A program made the translations under genes and the position numbers. Shown here piece after piece: positions 25,110-33,031 of a stretch of DNA of 44,343 nt (the first letter of the stretch is position 1; each line of letters begins with the position of its first letter). Source of the DNA: Ferrimonas futtsuensis DSM 18154 (GTDB lineage: Bacteria; Pseudomonadota; Gammaproteobacteria; Enterobacterales; Shewanellaceae); assembly GCF_000422645.1 (NCBI RefSeq), contig NZ_AUGL01000028.1, positions 1 to 44,343 on the forward strand, written 5' to 3'. The notes under the pieces were generated by a model. That model made no database searches, was not told the origin of the DNA, and was given only the letters and a program-made list of their open reading frames with translations.

Positions 25110-25706
25110 ATGGACAGCGTTGGTTTTATTGCTCGAAACTTGGGGGTGGCGTTAATCGGTGCCATCCTCGGTATCAGCGTAATGCAACTGGCTCAATCCC
25201 AGAAAGACCATCCCCTGGCGCTGATCAACGCCGATGTTCAGCAGGTGTCTGATGACGTCATCAGCAGTGCCACCGCATTGCAGGATGAACTGGACCGATT
25301 GAAGACCCTGACCGCCGATCAGCAGCAGCTCTCTCTCGTGGTGGAACACATCGACTTCATCAGCCGGAGCCTGATCTCCGATCTGGGGCAGATCAGTTAC
25401 TACTCACAAGCCATCGAAAGCAACTTCCTGTGGCTGGCGGAGCGAGAACGCCTCTCCTACATCAATACCCTTCCCGATTTCGTGCTGCCGCTGAACAAGG
25501 GCGCCTCCCTGTGTGGAGACGGCATCACTTTTTCCGTGCTGGGGGAGCTAGAGGATCGCATCGAGACCCGGCTGGCGGGTCGCCGCATCCACTTTAAGGT
25601 GGGGGATGAGCGCATCTTTGAGATCGATGGGGAGCGGGCCAAGGTCGCCTACCTGGGGCGCTTCGACCAGTACTATCAATTCCGCCTGCTCTGCTCTCTC
25701 GTCTAG
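25110..25706 (+). CDS. Membrane-anchored protein with coiled-coil-like region, unknown
   Basis: 198 residues. The N-terminal membrane segment (about 6-24, FIARNLGVALIGAILGISVM) is followed by a helical stretch (30-80) with regular hydrophobic spacing, and a C-terminal beta-rich part (about 125-198). No family is recognised. GGGAG lies before the ATG at 25110; the frame reaches back to 25020 but that part looks noncoding. It is convergent with the FAD oxidoreductase gene, whose stop overlaps its own by 4 nt. Confidence 0.65.
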   Translation: MDSVGFIARNLGVALIGAILGISVMQLAQSQKDHPLALINADVQQVSDDVISSATALQDELDRLKTLTADQQQLSLVVEHIDFISRSLISDLGQISYYSQAIESNFLWLAERERLSYINTLPDFVLPLNKGASLCGDGITFSVLGELEDRIETRLAGRRIHFKVGDERIFEIDGERAKVAYLGRFDQYYQFRLLCSLV

Positions 25707-26797
25707 CTCTGCAACTGCGTCGCCACCCACTCGCCCAGGGCCAGCGATGCGGTGAGACCGGGTGACTCAATGCCGGCCAGGGCCACCACACCCTTGATTC
25801 CCAGCTCGGCAGGCCCGAGCAGCGCAAAATCGACCCCGGGTTCTCCGGGACCGGACAGCTTCGGGCGGACCCCGGCGTAATCCGGCGTCAGGGTGCGCCC
25901 CGCCACCTGAGGCCAGTAACGGCCTATCGCCAGTTTGAACTGCTCCTCCAGCCCCGGAGTGACCTCAAAGCTTGCCCTGTCACACCACTCTACGTCCGGA
26001 CCAAACCTGGCGTTCCCCGCCAGGTCCAGGGTCAGGTGGACGCCCAGACCACCGGGCTCTGGCACAGGGTAGATGAGGTGGCTGAAGGGGGCGTTGCCAG
26101 AGAGTTTGTAGTAGTTGCCCTTGGCCAGGTATTGCCGGGGCAGGGTCTGGCAGGGCAACCCCTGGATGCGGCCAAGCAGGGAAGGGGTCGCCAGCCCAGC
26201 TGCCAGAACCAGTTTCTGGCACAGGATCGGCCCCTGATTGGTGGTGACGGTCAGCCCGGCTGGACCGGGACGGATGGCGTGCACCTGGCAGCCGAGGGCC
26301 AACATGGCGCCCAGGTGTTCCGCCTCGCCCTGCAGGGCCAGCATCAGCTGATGGCTGTCCAGGATGCCGGACTCCCGACTCAGCAGGGCCCCATGGCAGT
26401 GCAACTGGGGCTCCAGGGCTCTGGCCTGAGCGTCGCCAAGCAGGCTTATCCCCTCGACGCCGTTGGCCTCGGCTTGTTTTGCCAGCCGCTGCAACTGCGT
26501 CAGCTGGGCATCGCTGGTGGCCACCACCAGCTTGCCGCAGCGGCGGTAAGCAACCCCGGTTCGCTTCAGAAAGGGGTAGAGCAGGGCGCGCCCCTGGACG
26601 CACAGGCGTGTCTTGAGCCACTCTCTGGGGTAGTAGAGTCCGGCGTGAATCACTTCACTGTTGCGGCTGCTGATCCCCGTCCCTATGGCCGGCTGTTGTT
26701 CCAGCAGCAACAGTTCCACTCCCCGGGCAGCCAGGGCACGTGCGCAGGCCAGTCCTATCACCCCGGCGCCCACCACCAGGGTGTCTATCCTATCCAT
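25703..26797 (-). CDS. FAD-dependent oxidoreductase, L-2-hydroxyglutarate oxidase-like
   Basis: 364 residues. The dinucleotide-binding motif GAGVIGLACARALAARG (about 10-26) is at the N-terminus. The DAO-type core has SSRNSEVIHAGLYYP, a GILDSHQLMLAL region and the C-terminal GIKGVVALAGIESPGLTASLALGEWV loop. This matches the YgaF/L2HGDH (LhgO) family, which oxidises L-2-hydroxyglutarate with FAD in the membrane/quinone pathway. Other 2-hydroxyacids or amines are possible. It is the last gene of the minus-strand four-gene set with a 39-nt gap after the aminotransferase; its link to sugar metabolism is inferred only from this spacing. Confidence 0.82.
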   Translation of the reverse strand: MDRIDTLVVGAGVIGLACARALAARGVELLLLEQQPAIGTGISSRNSEVIHAGLYYPREWLKTRLCVQGRALLYPFLKRTGVAYRRCGKLVVATSDAQLTQLQRLAKQAEANGVEGISLLGDAQARALEPQLHCHGALLSRESGILDSHQLMLALQGEAEHLGAMLALGCQVHAIRPGPAGLTVTTNQGPILCQKLVLAAGLATPSLLGRIQGLPCQTLPRQYLAKGNYYKLSGNAPFSHLIYPVPEPGGLGVHLTLDLAGNARFGPDVEWCDRASFEVTPGLEEQFKLAIGRYWPQVAGRTLTPDYAGVRPKLSGPGEPGVDFALLGPAELGIKGVVALAGIESPGLTASLALGEWVATQLQS

Positions 26798-26836
26798 AGA
26801 TCGCTCTCCCTCTGTAGGAGGGAACAGCATACCGGG

Positions 26837-27955
26837 TCACAATCCGCTGACAAGGGGCCCCTGGTTCAGCAGGTCCACGCTCTGAACCACCCGCTCTATC
26901 TCCTGGTCACTCATGCTGGGGAACAGCGGCAGGTTCAGGATGCGTTTGCTGATCCGCTCTGACACCGGGCAGGGCAGATGGCGGCTGGGCGCCTCCCCCT
27001 CCAGATAGACAGGCTGGCGGTAGAGTGGCATGGGGTAGCAGATGCGGGTGTCGATCCCCTGCTCCTTGAGGCCGGCGGCAACTTGATCCCGCTCGTCCAG
27101 CAGAATGGCGTAGAGGAAGGGGGCGGCCAGGGTGTCTGGCTCCGGATTGCTGAGGATCTCTATGCCCAGCTGTTCAAAGTGATGATCATAGGCCTGACAT
27201 ACTCGTCGGCGTCCGGCCAGGTAACGGTCCAGGTGCTTAAGCTGGTTCAGGCCGATGGCCGCTGAGATGTCGGTCATGCGGGCGTTGTAACCGAGCTTGC
27301 TGTGGATGTACTTGTCCGACTCCCCCTGGTTGCGGTAGAGCCTCAGAGTGTGCGCCAGTTCGTCGTCGTCGGTGAAGATCATCCCCCCCTCGACACAGGT
27401 CATCACCTTGGCCATATGGAAGCTCATGGTGGCGATGTTGGCCTGGCTGCCCAGAGGCTCTCCCCGGTAGAGACCACCCAGTGAGTGGGCGGCATCGTGC
27501 AGCAGAAACAGCTCGTGGCGCCGTGCCAGTTCATTCAGTGCCTGGAAGTTGGCGGGCAAGCCGCCGTAGTCGATGTAGACGATCCCCCGGGTCCTGGGTG
27601 ACAGGGCGGCGTTCAGGGCTTGGGGGTCCAGGTTGAGGTTGTCCGGGCAGACGTCCACAAAGACGGGCGTGGCCCCGACCCGTGAGACCGCTGCCGCGGT
27701 GGCGAAGTAGGTGATGGCCGGAACGATCACTTCGTCGCCCGGAGTCACCCCCAGGGTGCGCAGGGCGATATCCAGGGCCACAGAGCCACTGCTGACGGCG
27801 ATGGCGTGGCGCCGGGCCAGGCGATTGGCCATCGCCTCCTCAAACTGGCCAGCCCTTGGCCCCATGGTCAGCCAGTCATCATCGAAGGCGCCAATGATCG
27901 CCTTCAGGTCCTCATCACCGACTTCGGGGCGGGACCAGGGGATGGATGGGTTCAT
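26837..27955 (-). CDS. DegT/DnrJ/EryC1/StrS-type sugar aminotransferase
   Basis: 372 residues. It is a PLP fold-type I aminotransferase with the substrate-loop GDEVIVPAITYFATAAAV, LLHDAAHSLGG with cofactor Asp154, and the Schiff-base Lys183 in FHMAKVMTCVEGG. The NARMTDISAAIGLNQLKHLD pattern and the LNLPLFPSMSDQEIERV end are typical of sugar-nucleotide aminotransferases such as perosamine-type enzymes. The ATG at 27955 follows AGGAGA; the longer frame upstream is rejected. It sits between a sugar-nucleotide SDR and an FAD oxidoreductase, supporting a role in making an amino sugar. Confidence 0.9.
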   Translation of the reverse strand: MNPSIPWSRPEVGDEDLKAIIGAFDDDWLTMGPRAGQFEEAMANRLARRHAIAVSSGSVALDIALRTLGVTPGDEVIVPAITYFATAAAVSRVGATPVFVDVCPDNLNLDPQALNAALSPRTRGIVYIDYGGLPANFQALNELARRHELFLLHDAAHSLGGLYRGEPLGSQANIATMSFHMAKVMTCVEGGMIFTDDDELAHTLRLYRNQGESDKYIHSKLGYNARMTDISAAIGLNQLKHLDRYLAGRRRVCQAYDHHFEQLGIEILSNPEPDTLAAPFLYAILLDERDQVAAGLKEQGIDTRICYPMPLYRQPVYLEGEAPSRHLPCPVSERISKRILNLPLFPSMSDQEIERVVQSVDLLNQGPLVSGL

Positions 27956-27987
27956 CGGCAGTCTCCTAAAGGTGCGGTGGTCATGGC

Positions 27988-28917
27988 CTAAAAGTTCCTG
28001 TAGATGGAGAAGGGTTTCATCAGAGGGCAGACCTTGAGCAGCTCGGCAATTCCCTGATCCAGGGTGACGCTGGCGCCAAACCCCAGTGCTTTGATTCTCT
28101 GATAGCTGACGGCGTAGTCCCGCTTGTCCAGATCCTCGCCGAACTCGGCGCAATGCAGGTAGTAGTCGTACTGCGCCTGAATTCGCTGAGCCACCTCCAG
28201 CTTGGTGTAGTTCAGGGCTTCATCCCCTACGTTGAAGGGCTGTCCGCTCATCTGGTCATAGTGGTCCATGGCAAATAGGATGCTGGTGGCGGCGTCCACC
28301 GCGTGAATAAAGGTGCGGCGTGCATGGCCCTCATACATGACGAAGGTGCGGTTATGCACCACCTGGTGGACGATGTCGTTGACCAGCAGGTCCAGACGCA
28401 TCCTGGGCGAGACCCCGAATACCGTGGCAAACCTCAGGGGAACCCCACCCACCTTCAGGGCGTGCTGCTCCGCTTCCGCCTTGGTTTCGCCATACAGGGT
28501 CAGGGGATTGATCGGGGTCTCTTCGGTACAGACCCCGGCAACGGCGCCGTAGGTTGAGCCGGTGGAGGCCTGAATCAGTTTCTGCGACGGGCGCAGGTGG
28601 CCGGCGATGGCTTCGATGATCCCGACATTGGTCTCTTTGGCCGTGGTGGGGTGGTGCTGGCAGGCGGGGTAGCCGACGATGGCCGCCAGGTTGACGATCA
28701 CATCCGCTTCGTCCACCAGGGGCCTCAGCTGTACCGCGTCTCTGGCATCGGCGTGAAACACCCGAAGATTGGGGTGGCCCATGATGGAGAGCAACGGGCC
28801 AATGCCCCACAGCAGCTTGTCGATGATGGTGACACTGTCTCCCCGCGCCAGCAGCTTGGGGACCAGTATGGATCCAATGTAACCGGCTCCGCCGGTGACC
28901 AGCACCTGTTGTGGCAT
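27988..28917 (-). CDS. NAD-dependent sugar-nucleotide epimerase/dehydratase (SDR)
   Basis: 309 residues. Extended SDR with nucleotide-binding GGAGYIGS (9-16), the NLAAIVGYP strand, the ASTGSTYG region and the catalytic YGETK (Tyr142, Lys146). C-terminal TFIHAVDAATSILFAM and PFNVGDEALN segments are of the sugar-nucleotide type. The late DKRDYAVSYQRIKALGF motif resembles a subgroup seen in surface-polysaccharide clusters. GAGGAG precedes the start. The exact reaction (epimerase or dehydratase) cannot be read from sequence. Confidence 0.88.
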   Translation of the reverse strand: MPQQVLVTGGAGYIGSILVPKLLARGDSVTIIDKLLWGIGPLLSIMGHPNLRVFHADARDAVQLRPLVDEADVIVNLAAIVGYPACQHHPTTAKETNVGIIEAIAGHLRPSQKLIQASTGSTYGAVAGVCTEETPINPLTLYGETKAEAEQHALKVGGVPLRFATVFGVSPRMRLDLLVNDIVHQVVHNRTFVMYEGHARRTFIHAVDAATSILFAMDHYDQMSGQPFNVGDEALNYTKLEVAQRIQAQYDYYLHCAEFGEDLDKRDYAVSYQRIKALGFGASVTLDQGIAELLKVCPLMKPFSIYRNF

Positions 28918-28943
28918 GGCTAACTCCTCTTAGCGTGTTTGGG

Positions 28944-30119
28944 CTATCTGGGGCGTTCCATTGCCTGGGTGTCCAGAGGCGGCTCCCTGCCGCCCAGCAT
29001 CTCTTTGTAGATTTGAATCATGGTGTGGCTGCACTGCTCGAAGGAGAAGGCGCCGCAGGCACGGGTCGCCTGGCGCCGATATGCGGCGTACTCGTCAAGC
29101 ACTGCATTGACCTGCTCATGGGTCTTCAGCGCCCAAAGCTCAGGGTCGTCAAAACTCAGGCATTGCCCCACCCCAGTGGCGTCCACCACCCGCTGAAAGC
29201 TGGGAATGGGCGAGGCCAGAGGGAAGAGACCGGCGGCCATCCCCTCCAGCAAGGTTTGGCCAAAGCCTTCATATTCGGAGGCACTGACCACAAAGGAGTT
29301 GTGGCCGGTCAGGCTGGTGAGCTGGTCATCGGTCAGCCCCAGGTGCAGCTTGACCCTCTGCTGCAGCCCGAGGCTGTCTATCTGACGCCTGAGCCTCACC
29401 AGGTTGTTGTCCCAGTCGCGCCCGGCGATGTCCAGGTGATACGCCTCGTCCAGCTTCGCCAGGCAGGCAAAGGCGATCAACAGCTTGTCCAGGCGTTTGT
29501 TGTCGGAGAAGCGCCCGATGAAGATGAGTCCCCGGGTAGGAATACGGCTGCCTCCGCCGCGAAACTTGTCGATGTCCGCCCCGTTTTCCACCAGCTTCAA
29601 CTTCGGCGGCTGGCAGATCTGGGAGAAGGTTTCATAGTCGCCCTGGCTGATGGCCAGAATGTGGCCGTAAGCCTTGCAACTGAGCTGGGTAATGGTGCGG
29701 AAGTAGGCGCGCTTCAGGCGGGCGGCAAACTGGGTATGGAAGAAGCCGCCATGGGTGCTGGCTACCAGAGGCTTACGATGCAACGAGCGGGTCAGCGCCA
29801 GAAAATCGAAGAAAAAATCGATGCCATGTACGTGAACCAGGTCAGCGGGGGCGATGGCCCGCAACACCCCGGGGGCAATGGGGTACTTATAGCTGCCCAC
29901 ATAGTGAAGGCGTCGGACGGGGATCCCTTCGACGACCTCTGTGGCAGGCAGCGTCTGGACCCTGGGTTGATGAAACAGGCGATTGAGGGTCACGACTGAT
30001 GCCTCTATGCCCGCCTCCCGTTGCGCTTCCACCAGGGCCTGGACAAACTTTTCCAGTCCGCCGACACCGGGATGAAACTGCCGTACCACGTGAACAACTT
30101 TCAGCGAACTGTCTGGCAT
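28944..30119 (-). CDS. GT4-family glycosyltransferase
   Basis: 391 residues, GT-B fold. The N-terminal domain starts with KVVHVVRQFHPGVGGLEKFV. The C-terminal donor-binding domain has IFIGRFSDNKRLDKLL (R203, K208) and the EX7E motif in SEYEGFGQTLLEGMAAG (E284, E292). It transfers a sugar from a nucleotide donor, retaining configuration. It is the first gene of the minus-strand operon that continues with the SDR and aminotransferase genes (gaps of 26 and 32 nt), so the product sugar is likely modified or supplied by them. The acceptor is unknown. Confidence 0.9.
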   Translation of the reverse strand: MPDSSLKVVHVVRQFHPGVGGLEKFVQALVEAQREAGIEASVVTLNRLFHQPRVQTLPATEVVEGIPVRRLHYVGSYKYPIAPGVLRAIAPADLVHVHGIDFFFDFLALTRSLHRKPLVASTHGGFFHTQFAARLKRAYFRTITQLSCKAYGHILAISQGDYETFSQICQPPKLKLVENGADIDKFRGGGSRIPTRGLIFIGRFSDNKRLDKLLIAFACLAKLDEAYHLDIAGRDWDNNLVRLRRQIDSLGLQQRVKLHLGLTDDQLTSLTGHNSFVVSASEYEGFGQTLLEGMAAGLFPLASPIPSFQRVVDATGVGQCLSFDDPELWALKTHEQVNAVLDEYAAYRRQATRACGAFSFEQCSHTMIQIYKEMLGGREPPLDTQAMERPR

Positions 30120-30510
30120 CGGTCCTGGTTTCCTGTAGGGGGAAAACCATCCTGGCTTCGAGAGGCATCCTTGCCCGGCCGTGTATCGGCTTAGGTCAGG
30201 CTAAAAAGATAGTTCAGATTCTTCGACCAAGGGGAAGGAAATTGGTGGCCAACTCGTCGGGGCGGTTGAGCCTTGGGGGATAGTCTGGACGAGAAAGACG
30301 GCAATCCATTGGGCCTGTGGCTCCCACCGAGGGAGTCACGCCTTTTGAGAGAGCCCCGGGCTGGAGTGGTTGCCGTCTGCCCCGAAGGCGCAGCGCGCTG
30401 CCCGAGTCCCTGGTCAGATCATCCAGGGCCCGGGCGTCTAGGGTCCAGTGGGGCCAAAAGCTGATGCAAGGCGATTGGCACGGAACACCAGCTTTGGCCA
30501 GCGCCTGGGG
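30120..30510. other. Gene-free region between the glycosyltransferase operon and focA-CBS
   Basis: About 390 bp with no supported gene. It must contain the promoter of the minus-strand glycosyltransferase operon. The minus-strand focA-CBS gene ends at 30511 and no hairpin terminator for it was seen. I saw no clear ops/JUMPstart element. Confidence 0.5.
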
Positions 30511-31917
30511 TTAGGCGACTTCGGCGGTTTCCTGAGGTGCTTGCTGCCAGGGCTCGTCGGTAAGCGCTGCCAGTACGCCACGGCGTTCAATCACCCCGGC
30601 CAGGCGGCCTTCCCGGGTGACCACCACCAGTTGACTGCCCTGGGGGATGGCGTTCATGGCACGTTGCTCCAGGTTGTCCAGGTTGAAGCTGGTGAGGTAG
30701 CCCGCTTCACTGACCGGGTAGAGGGTCTTTTCATCGACCGCCAGGCTGCAGGCCAGTCGAGTCAGGGGCTCGCTGATGTCACAGCTGAAACGGATTGGTT
30801 GCATCACCTTACTGACCGGCATCAACTCGGTGTCTTCAAACTCGGTCAGGTAGTAGGCGCGCAGCAGATCCTGGTCATCGACAAAGCCCAGAGGCTTATC
30901 GTTTTCGACCACAAGGGCCGCACCGCAGCCGCGGCGAAGCAGTTGCTGGGCTGCCTGAGTCACGGGGGTGTCGGGGCCGATGGTCAGGGGCAGGGTGTGG
31001 CACAGGGTGCCGGCGGTCAGTTTGGTGTTGATCATGATCTTTTCTCCTTGAGCAGGGACGGAACTGGATTGAGTCTGAGTGCGGCCGTGAATCCACCAGT
31101 GGGCGAGGCCCACCATGGCGGCACCGCCGATGATGTTGCCCAGGGTCACGGGCAGCAGGTTGTTCTTAAGAAAGCTCGCCAGGGTCAAATGGGCGAAGTG
31201 GCTGGGCTCCAGGCCCAGGCGCAGCCAGTCGACCGCTTCCTGGCTGTGACGGATGGCGATGCCCAGGGGCACCAGAAACAGGTTGGCAATGCTGTGCTCG
31301 AAGCCGGTGCTGACGAACATGGCCACAGGCAACATCAGCAGCAGGGCCTTGCCCAGAGGATCCTTGGTGCTGAAGCTCATCCAAACCCCAAGACACACCA
31401 ATAAGTTACACAGGATCCCCAGGGCGACCGCCTGCATAAAACTGTGCTCCAGTTTGTGCTGGGCCAGGTTCATCACCGACAGACCCCACTGGCCGCCGTA
31501 CAGATCCCCCTGGTTGGCCAGCATCAGCAGTCCCACCAGAGTCAGCGCCCCGGTCAGGTTGCCCAGAAACACCAAAGACCAGTGTCGGAGCATCTGGCCG
31601 GTGGACACCCGGCCATTGGCCCAGGGGACCACGGTCAGCACGGTGCTGGTGAACAGCTCCGCGCCGCAAAGTACCACCAGGATCAGGCCCAGGCTGAAGA
31701 CCAGACCTCCGGCCAGACGGGTCAGTCCCCAGGATTGATCGACGGCACCGGTTACCACGGTGATGTAGAAGGTGAAGGCGATGCCGATGTACAAACCGGC
31801 CATGATCGCCAGGGCAAAGGTTTTGCCCCGGGTATTGGCCAACTTGCCCTGGCCAAAACGCTCGGCGGCGGCGATAAGCGGGTCGGATTTGGGCAGCGAG
31901 GGAACTGGGGTCAACAC
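30511..31917 (-). CDS. FocA/NirC-family formate/nitrite channel fused to a CBS pair
   Basis: 468 residues. Residues about 10-275 are a FNT-type channel with six hydrophobic segments (ALAIMAGLYIGIAFTFYITV, LVFSLGLILVVLCGAELFTST, VFLGNLTGALTLVGLLML, ILCNLLVCLGVWMSF, FEHSIANLFLVPLG, LPVTLGNIIGGAAMVGLAHWWIHG). After a polar linker, residues about 300-460 form two CBS motifs (ending LVVVTREGRLAGVIERRGVLAAL). FNT channels exchange formate or nitrite; CBS pairs sense nucleotides. A GTG start follows a strong AGGAGGTGAACC site. Met295 at the junction is itself preceded by AAGGAG with an 8-nt gap, so the CBS part may also be made separately. A 607-bp region lies upstream. Confidence 0.85.
   Translation of the reverse strand: MLTPVPSLPKSDPLIAAAERFGQGKLANTRGKTFALAIMAGLYIGIAFTFYITVVTGAVDQSWGLTRLAGGLVFSLGLILVVLCGAELFTSTVLTVVPWANGRVSTGQMLRHWSLVFLGNLTGALTLVGLLMLANQGDLYGGQWGLSVMNLAQHKLEHSFMQAVALGILCNLLVCLGVWMSFSTKDPLGKALLLMLPVAMFVSTGFEHSIANLFLVPLGIAIRHSQEAVDWLRLGLEPSHFAHLTLASFLKNNLLPVTLGNIIGGAAMVGLAHWWIHGRTQTQSSSVPAQGEKIMINTKLTAGTLCHTLPLTIGPDTPVTQAAQQLLRRGCGAALVVENDKPLGFVDDQDLLRAYYLTEFEDTELMPVSKVMQPIRFSCDISEPLTRLACSLAVDEKTLYPVSEAGYLTSFNLDNLEQRAMNAIPQGSQLVVVTREGRLAGVIERRGVLAALTDEPWQQAPQETAEVA
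31033..31047 (-). promoter_or_regulatory. Candidate internal ribosome-binding site and start codon within focA-CBS
   Basis: Reading the minus strand, AAGGAG is followed by 8 nt (AAAAGATC) and an ATG (31033-31035) in frame with the fusion. It would give a 174-residue CBS-only protein starting MINTKLTAGT. Confidence 0.5.
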
Positions 31918-32017
31918 GGTTCACCTCCTTGATGGCTAAGTGGGTGTGGCGTCACAAAAAACATGATGGCGCTCCTTGGTTCACATCTGGTTGATATTGC
32001 AGTGGTTCATCGTCACG

Positions 32018-32036
32018 TTACGGCGCCGCGCCGTAA
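32018..32036. promoter_or_regulatory. Palindromic operator-like site upstream of focA-CBS
   Basis: Perfect 8-bp arms TTACGGCG/CGCCGTAA around CCG, about 100 bp before the focA start codon. No T-run follows on either strand, so it is more likely a protein-binding site than a terminator. Confidence 0.4.
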
Positions 32037-32496
32037 AAGAAAAATTGATCTTTTTCCTATGTTTAATCAGTGAAATTGATGAGTTCGGTGGTCGGGTGTC
32101 GTGAAATTCGGTGGCGAGAACGGGTGGGTTTGCGTGATGCGGATCTCTTTCTGAGGCGGGTGGTGGTGACGCGGGTCACCTAAATGCGGCGTTTGGGATG
32201 GAGGTCGAACCCCGTTTTGCTTTTTGCGGAAGTGGATGGGTCAGGGGAGGCGAGCGGCGGCGATCGGAGGCGATCATAATGATAGGAACCATTGATATAA
32301 ATTCAGATTATCAGTTATCCGGGTGATGGATGCCTGTGGTTGGTTCGGGTGATCGGGCTGTGACCCTAGTGCGGCACACGATTTTGCGCTTGGCTGAGCG
32401 GGCCGGGGGTTGATGAGGCCTGAAACGCTCAGGTATCAATTATATTGATGAGGGTAAGCAAAAAGATTTGCGTATCTGTTTTTTATGGTGTGATAA

Positions 32497-32519
32497 GGGC
32501 GGGATAAATCCCCGCCCCA
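32497..32519 (-). terminator. Hairpin downstream of the 81-residue gene
   Basis: Arms GGGCGGG (32497-32503) and CCCGCCC (32511-32517) enclose a loop of about 7 nt, directly after the minus-strand stop at 32525. The U-tail is poor. Confidence 0.6.
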
Positions 32520-32524
32520 GCGGA

Positions 32525-32770
32525 CTAAAGTTTACCAATCTCATCCTCCCAGACAGTGGCTGCGGCGTCGGTAAAGTCAAAGTGGTCGCGGATGTAGTTG
32601 AGTGTCCTCATTTCGGTCGGGGTAACGGAGTGGCCATCTCGGGCGCTGTTGATCAATGCCTTCGCTTCATCCCTGGAGATGCGGTGCTCGCCGACTCCTT
32701 GAGTATGGGCCTGAGCCATATCCAGCAGGGTTTTCTCATACTGCACGCCGTTGATACTGACATATGCCAT
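32525..32770 (-). CDS. Small soluble protein, unknown
   Basis: 81 residues, starting MAYVSINGVQYEKTLLDMAQ. It is charged and helical with a recurring SRDEAKALINSARDGHSVTPTEMRTLNYIRDHFDFTDAAATVWEDEI pattern. There is no signal peptide, cysteine cluster or known domain. GAGGAG lies before the ATG, and an ending hairpin supports expression as a one-gene unit. I do not recognise the family. Confidence 0.7.
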   Translation of the reverse strand: MAYVSINGVQYEKTLLDMAQAHTQGVGEHRISRDEAKALINSARDGHSVTPTEMRTLNYIRDHFDFTDAAATVWEDEIGKL

Positions 32771-33031
32771 GGTGAACTCCTCGTCAAAAACAGATAGGCG
32801 GGGGCACTCCCCGAAGACCGCAGCCTGAGCCGCAACAGCAAGGTTAGCAGCGACCCACAGACCCGGTGACTGACGCTGCGCTTGAGTCGAAGATTGAGAT
32901 TTAGATGGGCTGATCTTCAGAGATTAGCCATATAGAATTTTCAAGCCGGAGAGTATATTAGGGCCCGCCGGACTCCGCTGGTACGCCTTAACATCCGGTG
33001 ACTTAAAAGAAAACGATCTAAGGAGCACCGC

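Larger units (their letters stand above)
31918..32524. other. 607-bp gene-free region upstream of focA-CBS
   Basis: No supported gene. Visible elements are a palindrome at 32018-32036 (arms TTACGGCG and CGCCGTAA, centre CCG), A- and T-tracts near 32035-32060, and the inverted repeat ATCAAT...ATTGAT at 32435-32449. The latter is near the hairpin that follows the 81-residue gene. It likely holds the focA promoter on the minus strand. Confidence 0.5.

Noticed and set aside
32288-32305. TTGATATAAATTCA as an FNR box for focA
   Set aside because: The right half matches only three of five bases and it lies more than 350 bp from the start codon.
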